Assembly (NCBI GenBank): GCA_050050115.1
Contig: JASFUX010000066.1
Location: 1 to 14,507 of the forward strand
Reading direction: 5' to 3'
From: JASFUX01 sp050050115
Lineage (GTDB): Bacteria > Pseudomonadota > Alphaproteobacteria > Caulobacterales > Maricaulaceae
Length of the DNA: 14,507 nucleotides
Positions 6,728-14,170 of the stretch are shown one piece after another; the first letter of the stretch is position 1; the number at the start of each line of letters is the position of its first letter. A program made the position numbers and the translations under genes. Under the pieces are notes generated by a model. The model saw only the letters and a program-made list of their open reading frames with translations, ran no database searches and had not been told where the DNA came from.

Positions 6728-7231
6728 ATGAGCGCCGAGACTGCTTCGCGCTTCGCCAGTTTTTCCGCCAAGCCGGCGCATCACGACGGCGGCGTTGAAA
6801 AACGCTGGATCGTGATCGACGCCGACGGCGTCGTCGTCGGGCGGCTGGCGTCGTTCATCGCCACGCGGCTGCGCGGCAAGCATCGGGCGGACTATACGCC
6901 CCATGTCGATTGCGGCGACAACGTCATCGTCGTGAACGCCGAGAAGGTGGTCCTGACGGGGCGCAAGCGCGCGCAGAAAGAATATCACCGACACACCGGC
7001 TATCCCGGCGGCCTGAAGACCACGACGCCGGAGCGGATCTTGTCGGGCGATCATCCCGAGCGCGTGTTGAAGATGGCGGTCCAGCGGATGTTGCCGAAGG
7101 AAAGCCCGCTGGCGCGCGGCCAGTTGTCGAACCTGAAGATCTATGCGGGCCCGGAGCATCCGCACGAGGCCCAGAAGCCCGAAGCGATCGACTTCAAGTC
7201 TCGCAACGCGAAGAACACGAGGACGGCGTAA
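6728..7231 (+). CDS. rplM: 50S ribosomal protein L13 (167 aa)
   Basis: Large-subunit ribosomal protein L13, an early-assembling 23S rRNA-binding protein. Recognisable blocks are RWIVIDADGVVVGRLAS, YTPHVDCGDNVIVVNAEKV, HTGYPGGLK, RMLPKESPLARGQLSNLKIY and the alphaproteobacterial-style AGPEHPHEAQKPE. The 167 residues exceed the roughly 142 of E. coli. The extra length is about 20 residues at the N-terminus, carrying the FSAKPA phrase common in alphaproteobacteria, plus a basic tail. The ATG at 6728 follows AAGGA (6716-6720), and the promoter lies about 60 bases upstream. It is the first gene of the conserved rplM-rpsI operon; rpsI starts 2 bases after its stop codon. Confidence 0.97.
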   Translation: MSAETASRFASFSAKPAHHDGGVEKRWIVIDADGVVVGRLASFIATRLRGKHRADYTPHVDCGDNVIVVNAEKVVLTGRKRAQKEYHRHTGYPGGLKTTTPERILSGDHPERVLKMAVQRMLPKESPLARGQLSNLKIYAGPEHPHEAQKPEAIDFKSRNAKNTRTA

Positions 7232-7233
7232 GC

Positions 7234-7725
7234 ATGGCCGAGCAAGCAGGAAGCCTCGAAGACCTCAAGTCCGCGCTCGAAGGCGCGGGTCCGGCCGAAG
7301 CCGAGCCCGTCGAGCTGCCCGAGCCCAAGCGCGACACTCTGGGTCGCTCCTACGCCACCGGCAAGCGCAAGGACGCGATCGCGCGGGTCTGGATCAAGCC
7401 GGGCCACGGCAAGATCACGGTGAACGGTCGCGAGCAAGAGACCTACTTCGCTCGTCCGGTGCTCCGCATGCTGCTGCAGCAGCCGTTCGAAGCGGCCGAC
7501 CGGAAGGACCAGTTCGACGTGGTCGCCACGGTCCGCGGCGGCGGTCTGTCGGGTCAGGCCGGCGCCGTCCGGCACGGCATCTCAAAAGCGCTGACGCTCT
7601 ATGAGCCGGAGCTGCGCAAGGCGCTGAAGTCCGGCGGCTTCCTCACCCGCGACAGCCGCGTGGTCGAGCGCAAGAAGTACGGCAAGAAGAAAGCCCGCCG
7701 CAGCTTCCAGTTCTCCAAGCGCTAA
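7234..7725 (+). CDS. rpsI: 30S ribosomal protein S9 (163 aa)
   Basis: Small-subunit ribosomal protein S9, whose C-terminal tail reaches the P-site tRNA. The core begins at GRSYATGKRKDAIARVWIKP (37-56), with the S9 signature GGGLSGQAGAVRHGISKAL (102-120) and the basic tail ending KKARRSFQFSKR. The final Lys-Arg that contacts tRNA is intact. A roughly 35-residue acidic N-terminal extension precedes the core, as is usual in alphaproteobacteria and absent in E. coli (about 130 aa). The ATG at 7234 follows the rplM stop by two bases, with its Shine-Dalgarno (GAGGA) inside the end of rplM, so the pair should be translationally coupled. The stop codon lies 3 bases from that of convergent phaC, so transcription must terminate within or beyond phaC. 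Confidence 0.97.
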   Translation: MAEQAGSLEDLKSALEGAGPAEAEPVELPEPKRDTLGRSYATGKRKDAIARVWIKPGHGKITVNGREQETYFARPVLRMLLQQPFEAADRKDQFDVVATVRGGGLSGQAGAVRHGISKALTLYEPELRKALKSGGFLTRDSRVVERKKYGKKKARRSFQFSKR

Positions 7726-7728
7726 CGG

Positions 7729-9573
7729 TTACGAACGCACTTTCACGTACGATCCCGGCGCCGGCTCGATCGCCTTCAAAGGCCCGGCCTCGGGATCGCG
7801 CGCGGGAACCTTCTCGCCCGAGCGGCGCGCCAGCCATTTTTTCCAGTCCGGCCACCAAGATCCCGGCGTCTCGCTGGCGCCCTCGAGCCATGCCTCGGGC
7901 GTCGAGGGCAGCTCGGCGGCGGGGTTGGTCCAGTGCTGGTACTTCTTGGCGTCGGGATGGTTGATCACGCCGGCGATGTGGCCCGAGCCCGAGAGCACGA
8001 AACGCGTCTTGCCGCTGACCCCTTGGGCCGTACGGTAGACGGAGATGAACGGCGAGATGTGGTCCTCGCGGCTGGCTTGGAAGTAGCAAGGCGTTTCTAC
8101 GTCCTTGAGCGCCAGGGTGCGATCCAACAGCTCGAGCTTGCCCTCTGAGAACGCGTTGTCGCGGTAGTAGTTGCGCAGATAGAACATGTGCAACGCTTTA
8201 GGCAGCCGCGTCTGGTCCGAGTTCCAGAACAAGAGGTCGAACGGCCTGGGCGTCTTGCCGAGCAAATAGTTGTTCACGACAAACGACCAGACGAGATCGT
8301 TCGCGCGCAGCATATTGAAGACGTCCGACATCGTCTGGCCGTCGAGCACGCCGCCGTTCTCGTCGATCCGGCGCTCGATCTCCTCGAGCCATTCGTCGCT
8401 GACGAACATCTTGAGCTCGCCCGCGTTCGAAAAATCGGCTTGGGCGGCGAAGAACGTCGCCGAAGCGATGCGGTCGTCTTTCGTCTGGCTCATGTAGGCG
8501 AGGGTGGTCAGCAGCAGAGTGCCGCCGATGCAGTAGCCGACCATGTTGACCTTGTCCGCGCCGGTTTGGCGGATGGTCGCGTCCACGGCTTCGAAGATGC
8601 CGCGCCGCATGTAGTCGGCGAAGGTCGCGTCCTTCAGCTCGGGGCCCGGGTTGACCCAGGACATCAGGAAGACAGAGAAGCCCTGCTCCGTCAGCCACCG
8701 GATCATCGAGTTCTCTTCGCGCAGATCGAGGATGTAGAACTTGTTGATCCAAGGCGGCGCGATCAGCAGCGGGCGCTCATAGACCTCTTCGGTCGTCGGC
8801 GCATATTGGATGAGTTCGAAGATCTCGTTGCGATAGACGACTTGGCCGGGGGAGGTGGCCACGTTCTCGCCGACCTTGAACTTCTCGAAATCGGTCTGGC
8901 TGATCGACAATCGGCCCTTGCCGCGCTCGAAGTCCTCGGCGAGCTGGCGCATGCCGCGCACGAAGTTCTCCCCGCCGCTGTCGACCGTCGCCTTCATCAC
9001 GTCGGGGTTGATCAGCGGGAAGTTGGTCGGCGCAAAGGCGTCGGCAAGCTGACGGGTGAAGAACGACACGCGCCGGCGCGTGTCGTCATCGACGCCTTCG
9101 ATGCCGTTGACGGTGTCCTCAAGCCAGCGGGCGGTCAGAAGATAGCTCTGCTTGATGACGTCGAGGACCGGGTTCTCGCTCCAGTCCTCCGATCTCCATC
9201 GCTTGTCGCCGGCCCTGGGCGCGACGACCGGTTCGGGTGTTTCGCCGGAGGCGCGCCGCGCCGCCGCGCCCCAGAGGTTCATGTAGCCTTCCCAGAGCCG
9301 CATCTGAGCCTGAGCGACCGCGACAGGGTCGGCGGCGAAACGGCCCCACATCTGGGCGCTGGGTTCTTGCACCTTGAATGGATCGGCGTTGACGTCGGGC
9401 GTCTTGGCGGAACTCGCGGTGTGCGCCAGGACGGTCTGGGAGGCGGCCGCCGCGCGCGCAAATTCCTTGGAGATCCGCTCGAACGCCTCAAGCGCCTGCG
9501 GATCCATGCCGAATGCGCGGCCCTCCTCCGACGCCGCGGAGCCGGTCTCGTTCTTGTCGGATTTGGACCCCAT
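7729..9573 (-). CDS. phaC: class I poly(3-hydroxyalkanoate) synthase (614 aa)
   Basis: Polymerises (R)-3-hydroxyacyl-CoA into polyhydroxyalkanoate at granule surfaces. An N-terminal domain of about 240 residues includes the family block containing NPVLDVIKQSYLLTARWL. The alpha/beta-hydrolase catalytic domain follows. The lipase-like box GYCIGG holds nucleophile Cys348; Asp504 (ASREDHISP) and His532 (GSGHIAGV) complete the triad, with spacing like that of the Cupriavidus enzyme. The ATG complementary to 9571-9573 is preferred: it has a strong GGAGGAG just upstream and starts MGSKSDKNETG. An upstream in-frame start would add 24 unlikely residues. No phaE or phaR partner is visible and the length fits class I, which works alone. 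No phaA, phaB or phasin gene is adjacent. It is divergent from the small lipoprotein gene and converges on rpsI. Confidence 0.96.
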   Translation of the reverse strand: MGSKSDKNETGSAASEEGRAFGMDPQALEAFERISKEFARAAAASQTVLAHTASSAKTPDVNADPFKVQEPSAQMWGRFAADPVAVAQAQMRLWEGYMNLWGAAARRASGETPEPVVAPRAGDKRWRSEDWSENPVLDVIKQSYLLTARWLEDTVNGIEGVDDDTRRRVSFFTRQLADAFAPTNFPLINPDVMKATVDSGGENFVRGMRQLAEDFERGKGRLSISQTDFEKFKVGENVATSPGQVVYRNEIFELIQYAPTTEEVYERPLLIAPPWINKFYILDLREENSMIRWLTEQGFSVFLMSWVNPGPELKDATFADYMRRGIFEAVDATIRQTGADKVNMVGYCIGGTLLLTTLAYMSQTKDDRIASATFFAAQADFSNAGELKMFVSDEWLEEIERRIDENGGVLDGQTMSDVFNMLRANDLVWSFVVNNYLLGKTPRPFDLLFWNSDQTRLPKALHMFYLRNYYRDNAFSEGKLELLDRTLALKDVETPCYFQASREDHISPFISVYRTAQGVSGKTRFVLSGSGHIAGVINHPDAKKYQHWTNPAAELPSTPEAWLEGASETPGSWWPDWKKWLARRSGEKVPARDPEAGPLKAIEPAPGSYVKVRS

Positions 9574-9659
9574 GGGGCTCCTCCATCCATTTGCACGCCT
9601 GAGAGTGACACAATGCGCGACGGGCGTGTAGAACGCTGTATCCAATGAGAGGACTCGCC
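9574..9659. promoter_or_regulatory. divergent 86-base region between phaC and the small lipoprotein gene
   Basis: Both genes should be promoted from here. The only fairly spaced boxes I see on + are GTGACA (9605-9610) and TGTAGA (9627-9632), 16 bases apart, which is a weak match. I find no convincing pair on the minus strand. Shine-Dalgarno sequences for both genes (GGAGGAG on -, GAGAGGA on +) are clear. Confidence 0.3.
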
Positions 9660-10013
9660 ATGATTCGGGCTGCGGGATTGTGCATTGCAGCGCTGCTCAT
9701 ATCCGGATGCGTGGGACCGCGGCTGATCGGCGCGCGGCCGGCGAGTCCGGCGTGGCTCGACGAGGGCGTCGCGCGCGCGGACGCGGCGCATCCGGGATAC
9801 AACTTCATTTCAAGCGCGCCCGACCGTGAGATAGACGCCAGCGCGGCCGCCGAGCATCAGCGCAGTCTTTCCGAGTTGCGGGTGCTGCGCGAACGGGTCG
9901 TCAACGACCCTGTCTTCGACAATCCCGACGCTGACGTAGACGCGCAGGCCCTGAGCGAGGAGTCGCTCGCCCGCGCCGAGCGCGAGGCCGAGCGCGGCGA
10001 AGAAGACCAGTAA
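9660..10013 (+). CDS. small lipoprotein of unknown function (117 aa)
   Basis: A short predicted lipoprotein that I do not recognise. The signal MIRAAGLCIAALLISGC has a clean lipobox ISGC, with Cys17 as the acylation site. The mature part has a Pro/Gly-rich beginning (VGPRLIGARPASPAW) and a HPGYNFISSAP phrase. A charged, probably helical C-terminal half follows (about residues 60-117), with heptad-like Leu/Ala and many Glu/Arg. Start ATG 9660 is chosen because GAGAGGA (9647-9653) sits six bases upstream and the signal then has ideal length; ATG 9645 would add five residues. It lies 32 bases before the aminotransferase gene and is probably co-transcribed with it, although no functional link is evident. 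Confidence 0.75.
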   Translation: MIRAAGLCIAALLISGCVGPRLIGARPASPAWLDEGVARADAAHPGYNFISSAPDREIDASAAAEHQRSLSELRVLRERVVNDPVFDNPDADVDAQALSEESLARAEREAERGEEDQ

Positions 10014-10045
10014 ACGCAAAAAACACACCGAACCGCGACACGCCA

Positions 10046-11254
10046 ATGCACTACGAATTTCACAAGATCAAACGGCTCCCGCCGTACGTCTTCGAGCAGG
10101 TCAACCGGGTCAAGGCGCGCGAGCGCGCCGCCGGCGTCGACATCATCGACTTCGGCATGGGCAATCCCGATCTGCCGACGCCGCCGCACGTCATCGAGAA
10201 GCTTTGCGAGACCGCGCACAAGCCGCGCACAAACCGTTACTCGATGTCTCGCGGCATTCCCGGTCTTAGACGCTCGATGGCGCGCTACTACGAGCGGCGC
10301 TTCGGCGTGAAGCTCGATCCGGAGTCCGAGGTGGTCGCGACCCTCGGCTCGAAAGAGGCGTTCGCCAACATCGCCCAGGCGATCTCGGCGCCCGGCGACG
10401 TGATCCTTGCGCCCAATCCGTCATATCCAATCCACGCGTTCGGCTTCATCATCGCCGGTGCGACGATCCGGCACGTGCGCGCGTTGTCGCCGGAGGAGTA
10501 TCTGCGCGGGCTCGACTCAGCAGCGCGGCATTCCGCGCCGCCGCCGATCGCGGTGGTGGTGAGCTATCCGTCGAACCCGACGGCGCAGACCGCGGACCTC
10601 GAGTTCTACCGCGACATTGTGCGCTTTGCGCAGAAGTACGACCTGATCATTCTCTCCGATCTTGCGTATGCGGAGCTCTATTTCGAAGGCGACCCGCCGC
10701 CCTCGATCCTGCAGATCGAAGGCGCGCGCGAACGCACGGTCGAGATGACGTCGCTGTCGAAGACCTATTCGATGGCTGGTTGGCGGGTCGGCTTCGCGGT
10801 CGGAGATTCCCGCCTCATCGCCGCGCTCTCGCGGGTGAAGTCGTATCTCGACTATGGAGCGTTCACGCCGATCCAGGTAGCCGCCTGCGCCGCGCTCGAT
10901 GGTCCCCAGGACTGCGTCGAGGAGATGCGCGACATCTACCGTGCGCGTCGGGAAGTCCTCGTCGAGAGTTTCGCCCGCGCCGGCTGGGACGTGCCGCCGC
11001 CCGCCGCCTCAATGTTCGCCTGGGCGCCGCTGCCGGAGAAGCTCGCGCACCTGGGTTCGCTGGAGTTCTCCAAGCGGCTTATCGAAGAGGCCGAGGTCGC
11101 GGTCTCGCCGGGGCTCGGGTTCGGCGAGCACGGCGAGGGCTATGTGCGCATCGCTCTTGTGGAAAACGAGCAGCGCATTCGGCAAGCTGCGCGAAACATC
11201 AAGAAGTTCCTGGCCTCGAACGAGGCGGGACGGCCGGCCGACGCTGCAGAATAA
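10046..11254 (+). CDS. alaC: pyridoxal-phosphate aminotransferase, AlaC-like (402 aa)
   Basis: A fold-type I class I/II aminotransferase of the AlaC (YfdZ) group. AlaC transfers the amino group between glutamate and pyruvate in alanine synthesis; alphaproteobacterial copies are often labelled LL-diaminopimelate or aspartate aminotransferase, so the exact substrate is uncertain. The N-terminal phrase RLPPYVFEQVN and DFGMGNPD (35-42) are typical. PLP-site residues visible are Asn177 in PSNPTA, Asp205 and Tyr208 in LSDLAYAELYF, Lys239 (Schiff base) in SLSKTYSMAGWRVGF, and Arg247. The length matches the family. The ATG at 10046 gives the usual N-terminus, but no Shine-Dalgarno is visible in the A-rich 32-base gap before it. 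As I recall it, related genomes have hom directly downstream; here glpX follows after 78 bases. Confidence 0.88.
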   Translation: MHYEFHKIKRLPPYVFEQVNRVKARERAAGVDIIDFGMGNPDLPTPPHVIEKLCETAHKPRTNRYSMSRGIPGLRRSMARYYERRFGVKLDPESEVVATLGSKEAFANIAQAISAPGDVILAPNPSYPIHAFGFIIAGATIRHVRALSPEEYLRGLDSAARHSAPPPIAVVVSYPSNPTAQTADLEFYRDIVRFAQKYDLIILSDLAYAELYFEGDPPPSILQIEGARERTVEMTSLSKTYSMAGWRVGFAVGDSRLIAALSRVKSYLDYGAFTPIQVAACAALDGPQDCVEEMRDIYRARREVLVESFARAGWDVPPPAASMFAWAPLPEKLAHLGSLEFSKRLIEEAEVAVSPGLGFGEHGEGYVRIALVENEQRIRQAARNIKKFLASNEAGRPADAAE

Positions 11255-11332
11255 CGCTGGAGAGCAAGCTCCGGGCTTGGGAATCAGGGCGTGCTCGGTC
11301 GCACGCTCGATGAACGAAGCGAAGGGAAGACC
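11255..11332 (+). other. 78-base gap between the aminotransferase and glpX, with two small hairpins
   Basis: CAAGC (11265-11269) pairs with GCTTG (11275-11279), and GCGTGC (11289-11294) pairs with GCACGC (11301-11306). No T-run follows either hairpin. A GAATC (GANTC) site lies at 11281-11285. No coding remnant is seen. Many alphaproteobacteria, as I recall, place hom at this position. Confidence 0.4.
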
Positions 11333-12295
11333 ATGACCTCTTGGACCGAGGCGCAGGGGCGCATGATTGCATTTGAGGCCGTGCGCGTCTGCGAAACCGC
11401 CGCGGCAGCGGCCGCCAAGCTGGCCGGAAGAGGCGACGAGAAAGCTGCCGACCAGGCGGCGGTCGATGCGATGCGCACGGCGCTGAACGCCGCGGAGATG
11501 AAGGGCCGGATCGTCATCGGCGAGGGCGAGCGAGACGAGGCGCCCATGCTCTACATTGGCGAGGAGGTCGGCACGGGTTCGGGCCCGGAGATCGACATCG
11601 CGCTTGATCCGCTCGAGGGCACGACGCTGACCGCTAAAGCGATGCCGAACGCGCTGGCGGTGCTGGCGCTCGCGCCGCGCGGAGGTTTGCTGTACGCCCC
11701 GGACGTCTACATGGACAAGATCGCGGTCGGCCCCGGCTTGCCCGCGGGCGTCGTCAGCCTCGACAAGTCGCCGGGAGAGAACGCGCGCGCCGTTGCAGAG
11801 GCCAAGGGCGTCGCGATCGAGGATCTGACCGTTTGCGTGCTCGACCGCCCGCGGCACGCCGACATCATCTCGGACCTGCGCGGCGTGGGCGCGCGCATTC
11901 ATCTCATCTCCGACGGCGATGTCGCCGGGGTGATCAACACCACCGACCCCTCCACGGGCATCGATCTCTACGTTGGCCAGGGCGGAGCGCCTGAAGGCGT
12001 GCTCGCCGCCGCGGCGCTCAGATGCGTCGGCGGCCAGATGCAGGGCCGGCTGCACTTCCGCAACGAAGACGAAAAAGGCCGGGCGCACCGCATCGGCATC
12101 GAGGATCTCGACAAGATCTACGACCTGAACGAGCTGGCGAGCGGGGACTGGATCGTCTTCGCGGCTGCAGGCGTCACGCGCGGCTTCATGCTCGACGGCG
12201 TCGAGGAGATCGACGGCGCGCGGGTGACCCAGACGATCGTGATGACGTCTTGGGACAAGGTCGTGCGCACCATCGAGACTCAGTCTCCCATCTGA
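11333..12295 (+). CDS. glpX: class II fructose-1,6-bisphosphatase, GlpX (320 aa)
   Basis: Hydrolyses fructose-1,6-bisphosphate to fructose-6-phosphate in gluconeogenesis; some class II enzymes also accept sedoheptulose-1,7-bisphosphate. Metal- and phosphate-binding motifs are plain: IGEGERDEAPMLYIGEEVG (62-80) and DPLEGTT (92-98, with Asp92 and Glu95). NALAVLALAPRGG and YMDKIAVGPG follow. The length of about 320 is normal. ATG 11333 is preferred over an in-frame GTG at 11291, because AAGGGAAGA lies just upstream and the protein then begins like its relatives. recJ starts 2 bases after its stop, and the glpX-recJ pair is a familiar alphaproteobacterial arrangement. No class I fbp gene is visible in the window. 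Confidence 0.95.
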   Translation: MTSWTEAQGRMIAFEAVRVCETAAAAAAKLAGRGDEKAADQAAVDAMRTALNAAEMKGRIVIGEGERDEAPMLYIGEEVGTGSGPEIDIALDPLEGTTLTAKAMPNALAVLALAPRGGLLYAPDVYMDKIAVGPGLPAGVVSLDKSPGENARAVAEAKGVAIEDLTVCVLDRPRHADIISDLRGVGARIHLISDGDVAGVINTTDPSTGIDLYVGQGGAPEGVLAAAALRCVGGQMQGRLHFRNEDEKGRAHRIGIEDLDKIYDLNELASGDWIVFAAAGVTRGFMLDGVEEIDGARVTQTIVMTSWDKVVRTIETQSPI

Positions 12296-12297
12296 GG

Positions 12298-14094
12298 GTG
12301 GCTACGACTTCCGCCCAACTTGTCGAAGCGCCGGACGGCGCCATGCTCGGCGTCGAGCGTTCGGCGCATGGGCGTCGCTGGATCGAGCGCCCTGCGGACG
12401 CCGGCGCGGTCAGCGCGCTGGCGCGCCGCCTGGGCGCGCCGATCGCCCTTGCGCGGGTGCTGATCGGGCGCGGCCTAAGCCTGGAGGACGCCGAGGAATT
12501 CCTCGCACCCAGCCTGAAGCGCGATCTGCCGGACCCGGGCCTGTTCGCCGACATGGACGCTGCGGTCGCCGCGATCAACGACGCGATCGAACAGGGCAGG
12601 GGCATAGCCGTCTTCGCGGACTACGACGTCGACGGCGCGACCTCGGCGGCCCAGCTCATTCGCTACCTCCGCGCCCGCGGCGTCGAAGCGGACTTCTACG
12701 TTCCCGATCGCATCGCCGAGGGCTACGGCCCCTCGGGCCAGGCTTTCTCCGCTCTTAAAGCGCGTGGGGCGGAGCTGGTGGTCACCGTCGACTGCGGGGC
12801 GATGGCGCACGATGCGCTGACGGCCGCGCAGGGGTTGGGGCTCGATATCGTCGTCCTCGATCACCATCAGATGACGGCTGACCCGCCGCCCGCGACGGCG
12901 GTGGTCAATCCGAACCGGCCGGATTGCGCGTCGGGCTCCGGCCACCTTGCAGCGGCTGGCGTGACCTTCATGACGCTCGCCGCCCTCAATCGCGACGCGC
13001 GACGCCGGGGCGCGTTCAAGGAGCAGCCGGAGCCAGATCTGCGCGCGCTGCTCGACCTGGCCGCGCTCGGGACCATCGCTGACGTCGTTTCCCTGACGGG
13101 CGTTAATCGCGCGATCGCCAGCCAAGGGCTCAAGGTGATGAGCGCTCTCGGCAATCCCGGCCTCGCAGCGTTGGCCGAGGTCGCCGACGTCGAAGGCGCG
13201 ATGTCGACCTATCACGCCGGTTTCATCTTCGGGCCGCGGATCAACGCTGGCGGCCGCATCGGCAAAGCCGACCTCGGCGCTCGGCTTCTGTCGACGGACG
13301 ATCCGGCCGAAGCCCGCGAGATCGCGCAGGAGCTTGACGCGCTCAACCACGAGCGGCGCGCCATCGAGAAGCAGGTTCTCGACGAAGCCATCGCCAAGAT
13401 CGAGGCCGACCCCGCCGCGCGAGAAGCCGCCGTTATCGTCGCAGCGGGGGAGGGCTGGCATCCCGGCGTCATCGGCATCGTCGCGGGACGCCTCAAAGAG
13501 CGATACGCCCGCCCTGCGCTCGCGATCGCGCTGCCAAGCGGCGATGAGCGCGAAGCGAAGGGCTCGGGTCGATCGGTCAAGGGGGTCGACCTTGGCGGCA
13601 TGATCGCCGAAGCGCGCGATGCAGGGCTTTTGATCGCCGGGGGCGGTCACGCCATGGCGGCCGGGCTGACGGTGGCCGCTGATCGCGTTGAGGAGCTTGC
13701 GGAGTTTCTCGACGCGGCGCTCAAGGCGCAGGGCGGTCCGCCGCAGCCATACCTGGAGATCGACGCGCTCGTCGCCCCCGGAGGCGCGAGCCGCGAGCTT
13801 GCCGACGCCGTCGCCGCGGCGGGGCCTTTCGGGGCCGGCAATCCCGAGCCGTTGTTCGCGCTCGCGGACATGCGCGTGCGTTCCCACAAGGAGGTGGGAA
13901 CCGGCGGACACCTGCGGGTAACGCTAGAGGACGCGGGCGGTGCGCGGTTGACCGCCATCGCCTTCCGGGCGCTCGACGCGCCGCTCGGCGCGCTCCTGAC
14001 CCGGCGCGACGCCGCGCTCCACCTGGCGGTCCGGATCAAGCCGGGCCGCGGTCGCTACGTGGACATTCAGATCGAGGATGCGGCGGAGAGCTGA
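12298..14094 (+). CDS. recJ: single-stranded-DNA-specific exonuclease RecJ (about 598 aa)
   Basis: A 5'-3' single-strand DNA exonuclease of recombination, mismatch and base-excision repair, of the DHH phosphoesterase superfamily. Numbering from the GTG at 12298, motifs in order are DYDVDGAT (108-115), VDCG (164-167) and DHH (188-190). The later DHH-domain block ends FGPRINAGGRIGKADLGARL, and the DHHA1 domain carries GGGHAMAAGLTV. The C-terminal OB-fold part reads FGAGNPEPLFAL and HLRVTLEDAGG. The start is uncertain. GTG 12298, two bases after glpX, gives the usual N-terminal leader before LGVERSAHGRRW. ATG 12343 would remove 15 residues; neither has a well-spaced Shine-Dalgarno. Coupling to glpX translation is likely. 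The total length is in the usual range for alphaproteobacterial RecJ. Confidence 0.93.
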   Translation: MATTSAQLVEAPDGAMLGVERSAHGRRWIERPADAGAVSALARRLGAPIALARVLIGRGLSLEDAEEFLAPSLKRDLPDPGLFADMDAAVAAINDAIEQGRGIAVFADYDVDGATSAAQLIRYLRARGVEADFYVPDRIAEGYGPSGQAFSALKARGAELVVTVDCGAMAHDALTAAQGLGLDIVVLDHHQMTADPPPATAVVNPNRPDCASGSGHLAAAGVTFMTLAALNRDARRRGAFKEQPEPDLRALLDLAALGTIADVVSLTGVNRAIASQGLKVMSALGNPGLAALAEVADVEGAMSTYHAGFIFGPRINAGGRIGKADLGARLLSTDDPAEAREIAQELDALNHERRAIEKQVLDEAIAKIEADPAAREAAVIVAAGEGWHPGVIGIVAGRLKERYARPALAIALPSGDEREAKGSGRSVKGVDLGGMIAEARDAGLLIAGGGHAMAAGLTVAADRVEELAEFLDAALKAQGGPPQPYLEIDALVAPGGASRELADAVAAAGPFGAGNPEPLFALADMRVRSHKEVGTGGHLRVTLEDAGGARLTAIAFRALDAPLGALLTRRDAALHLAVRIKPGRGRYVDIQIEDAAES

Positions 14095-14123
14095 GGTGTC
14101 CGCAGGGGACCCGCGCAGCAGCC

Positions 14124-14152
14124 TTGAAACCTTCCGATCCCGCTTATATAGA
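14124..14152 (+). promoter_or_regulatory. promoter of tRNA-Glu
   Basis: TTGAAA (14124-14129), a 17-base spacer and TATAGA (14147-14152) form a near-consensus sigma-70 promoter. The start would lie near 14159, about 12 bases before the mature tRNA. The AT-rich TTATATAGA stands out from the GC-rich surroundings. An alternative -10, TATATA (14145-14150), has a 15-base spacer. Confidence 0.7.
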
Positions 14153-14170
14153 GGCGTGCTCTTGCGCCGC

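Noticed and set aside
8188..9648. 486-codon plus-strand open frame opposite phaC
   Set aside because: Antisense shadow of phaC, which has an intact catalytic triad and a strong ribosome binding site.
12022..12297. Upstream extension of the recJ frame into glpX
   Set aside because: The translated extension is Arg-rich shadow sequence lying inside the glpX coding region; RecJ homology starts only after about 12330.
12475..13911. 478-codon minus-strand open frame opposite recJ
   Set aside because: Shadow frame; RecJ motifs on + are complete and ordered.
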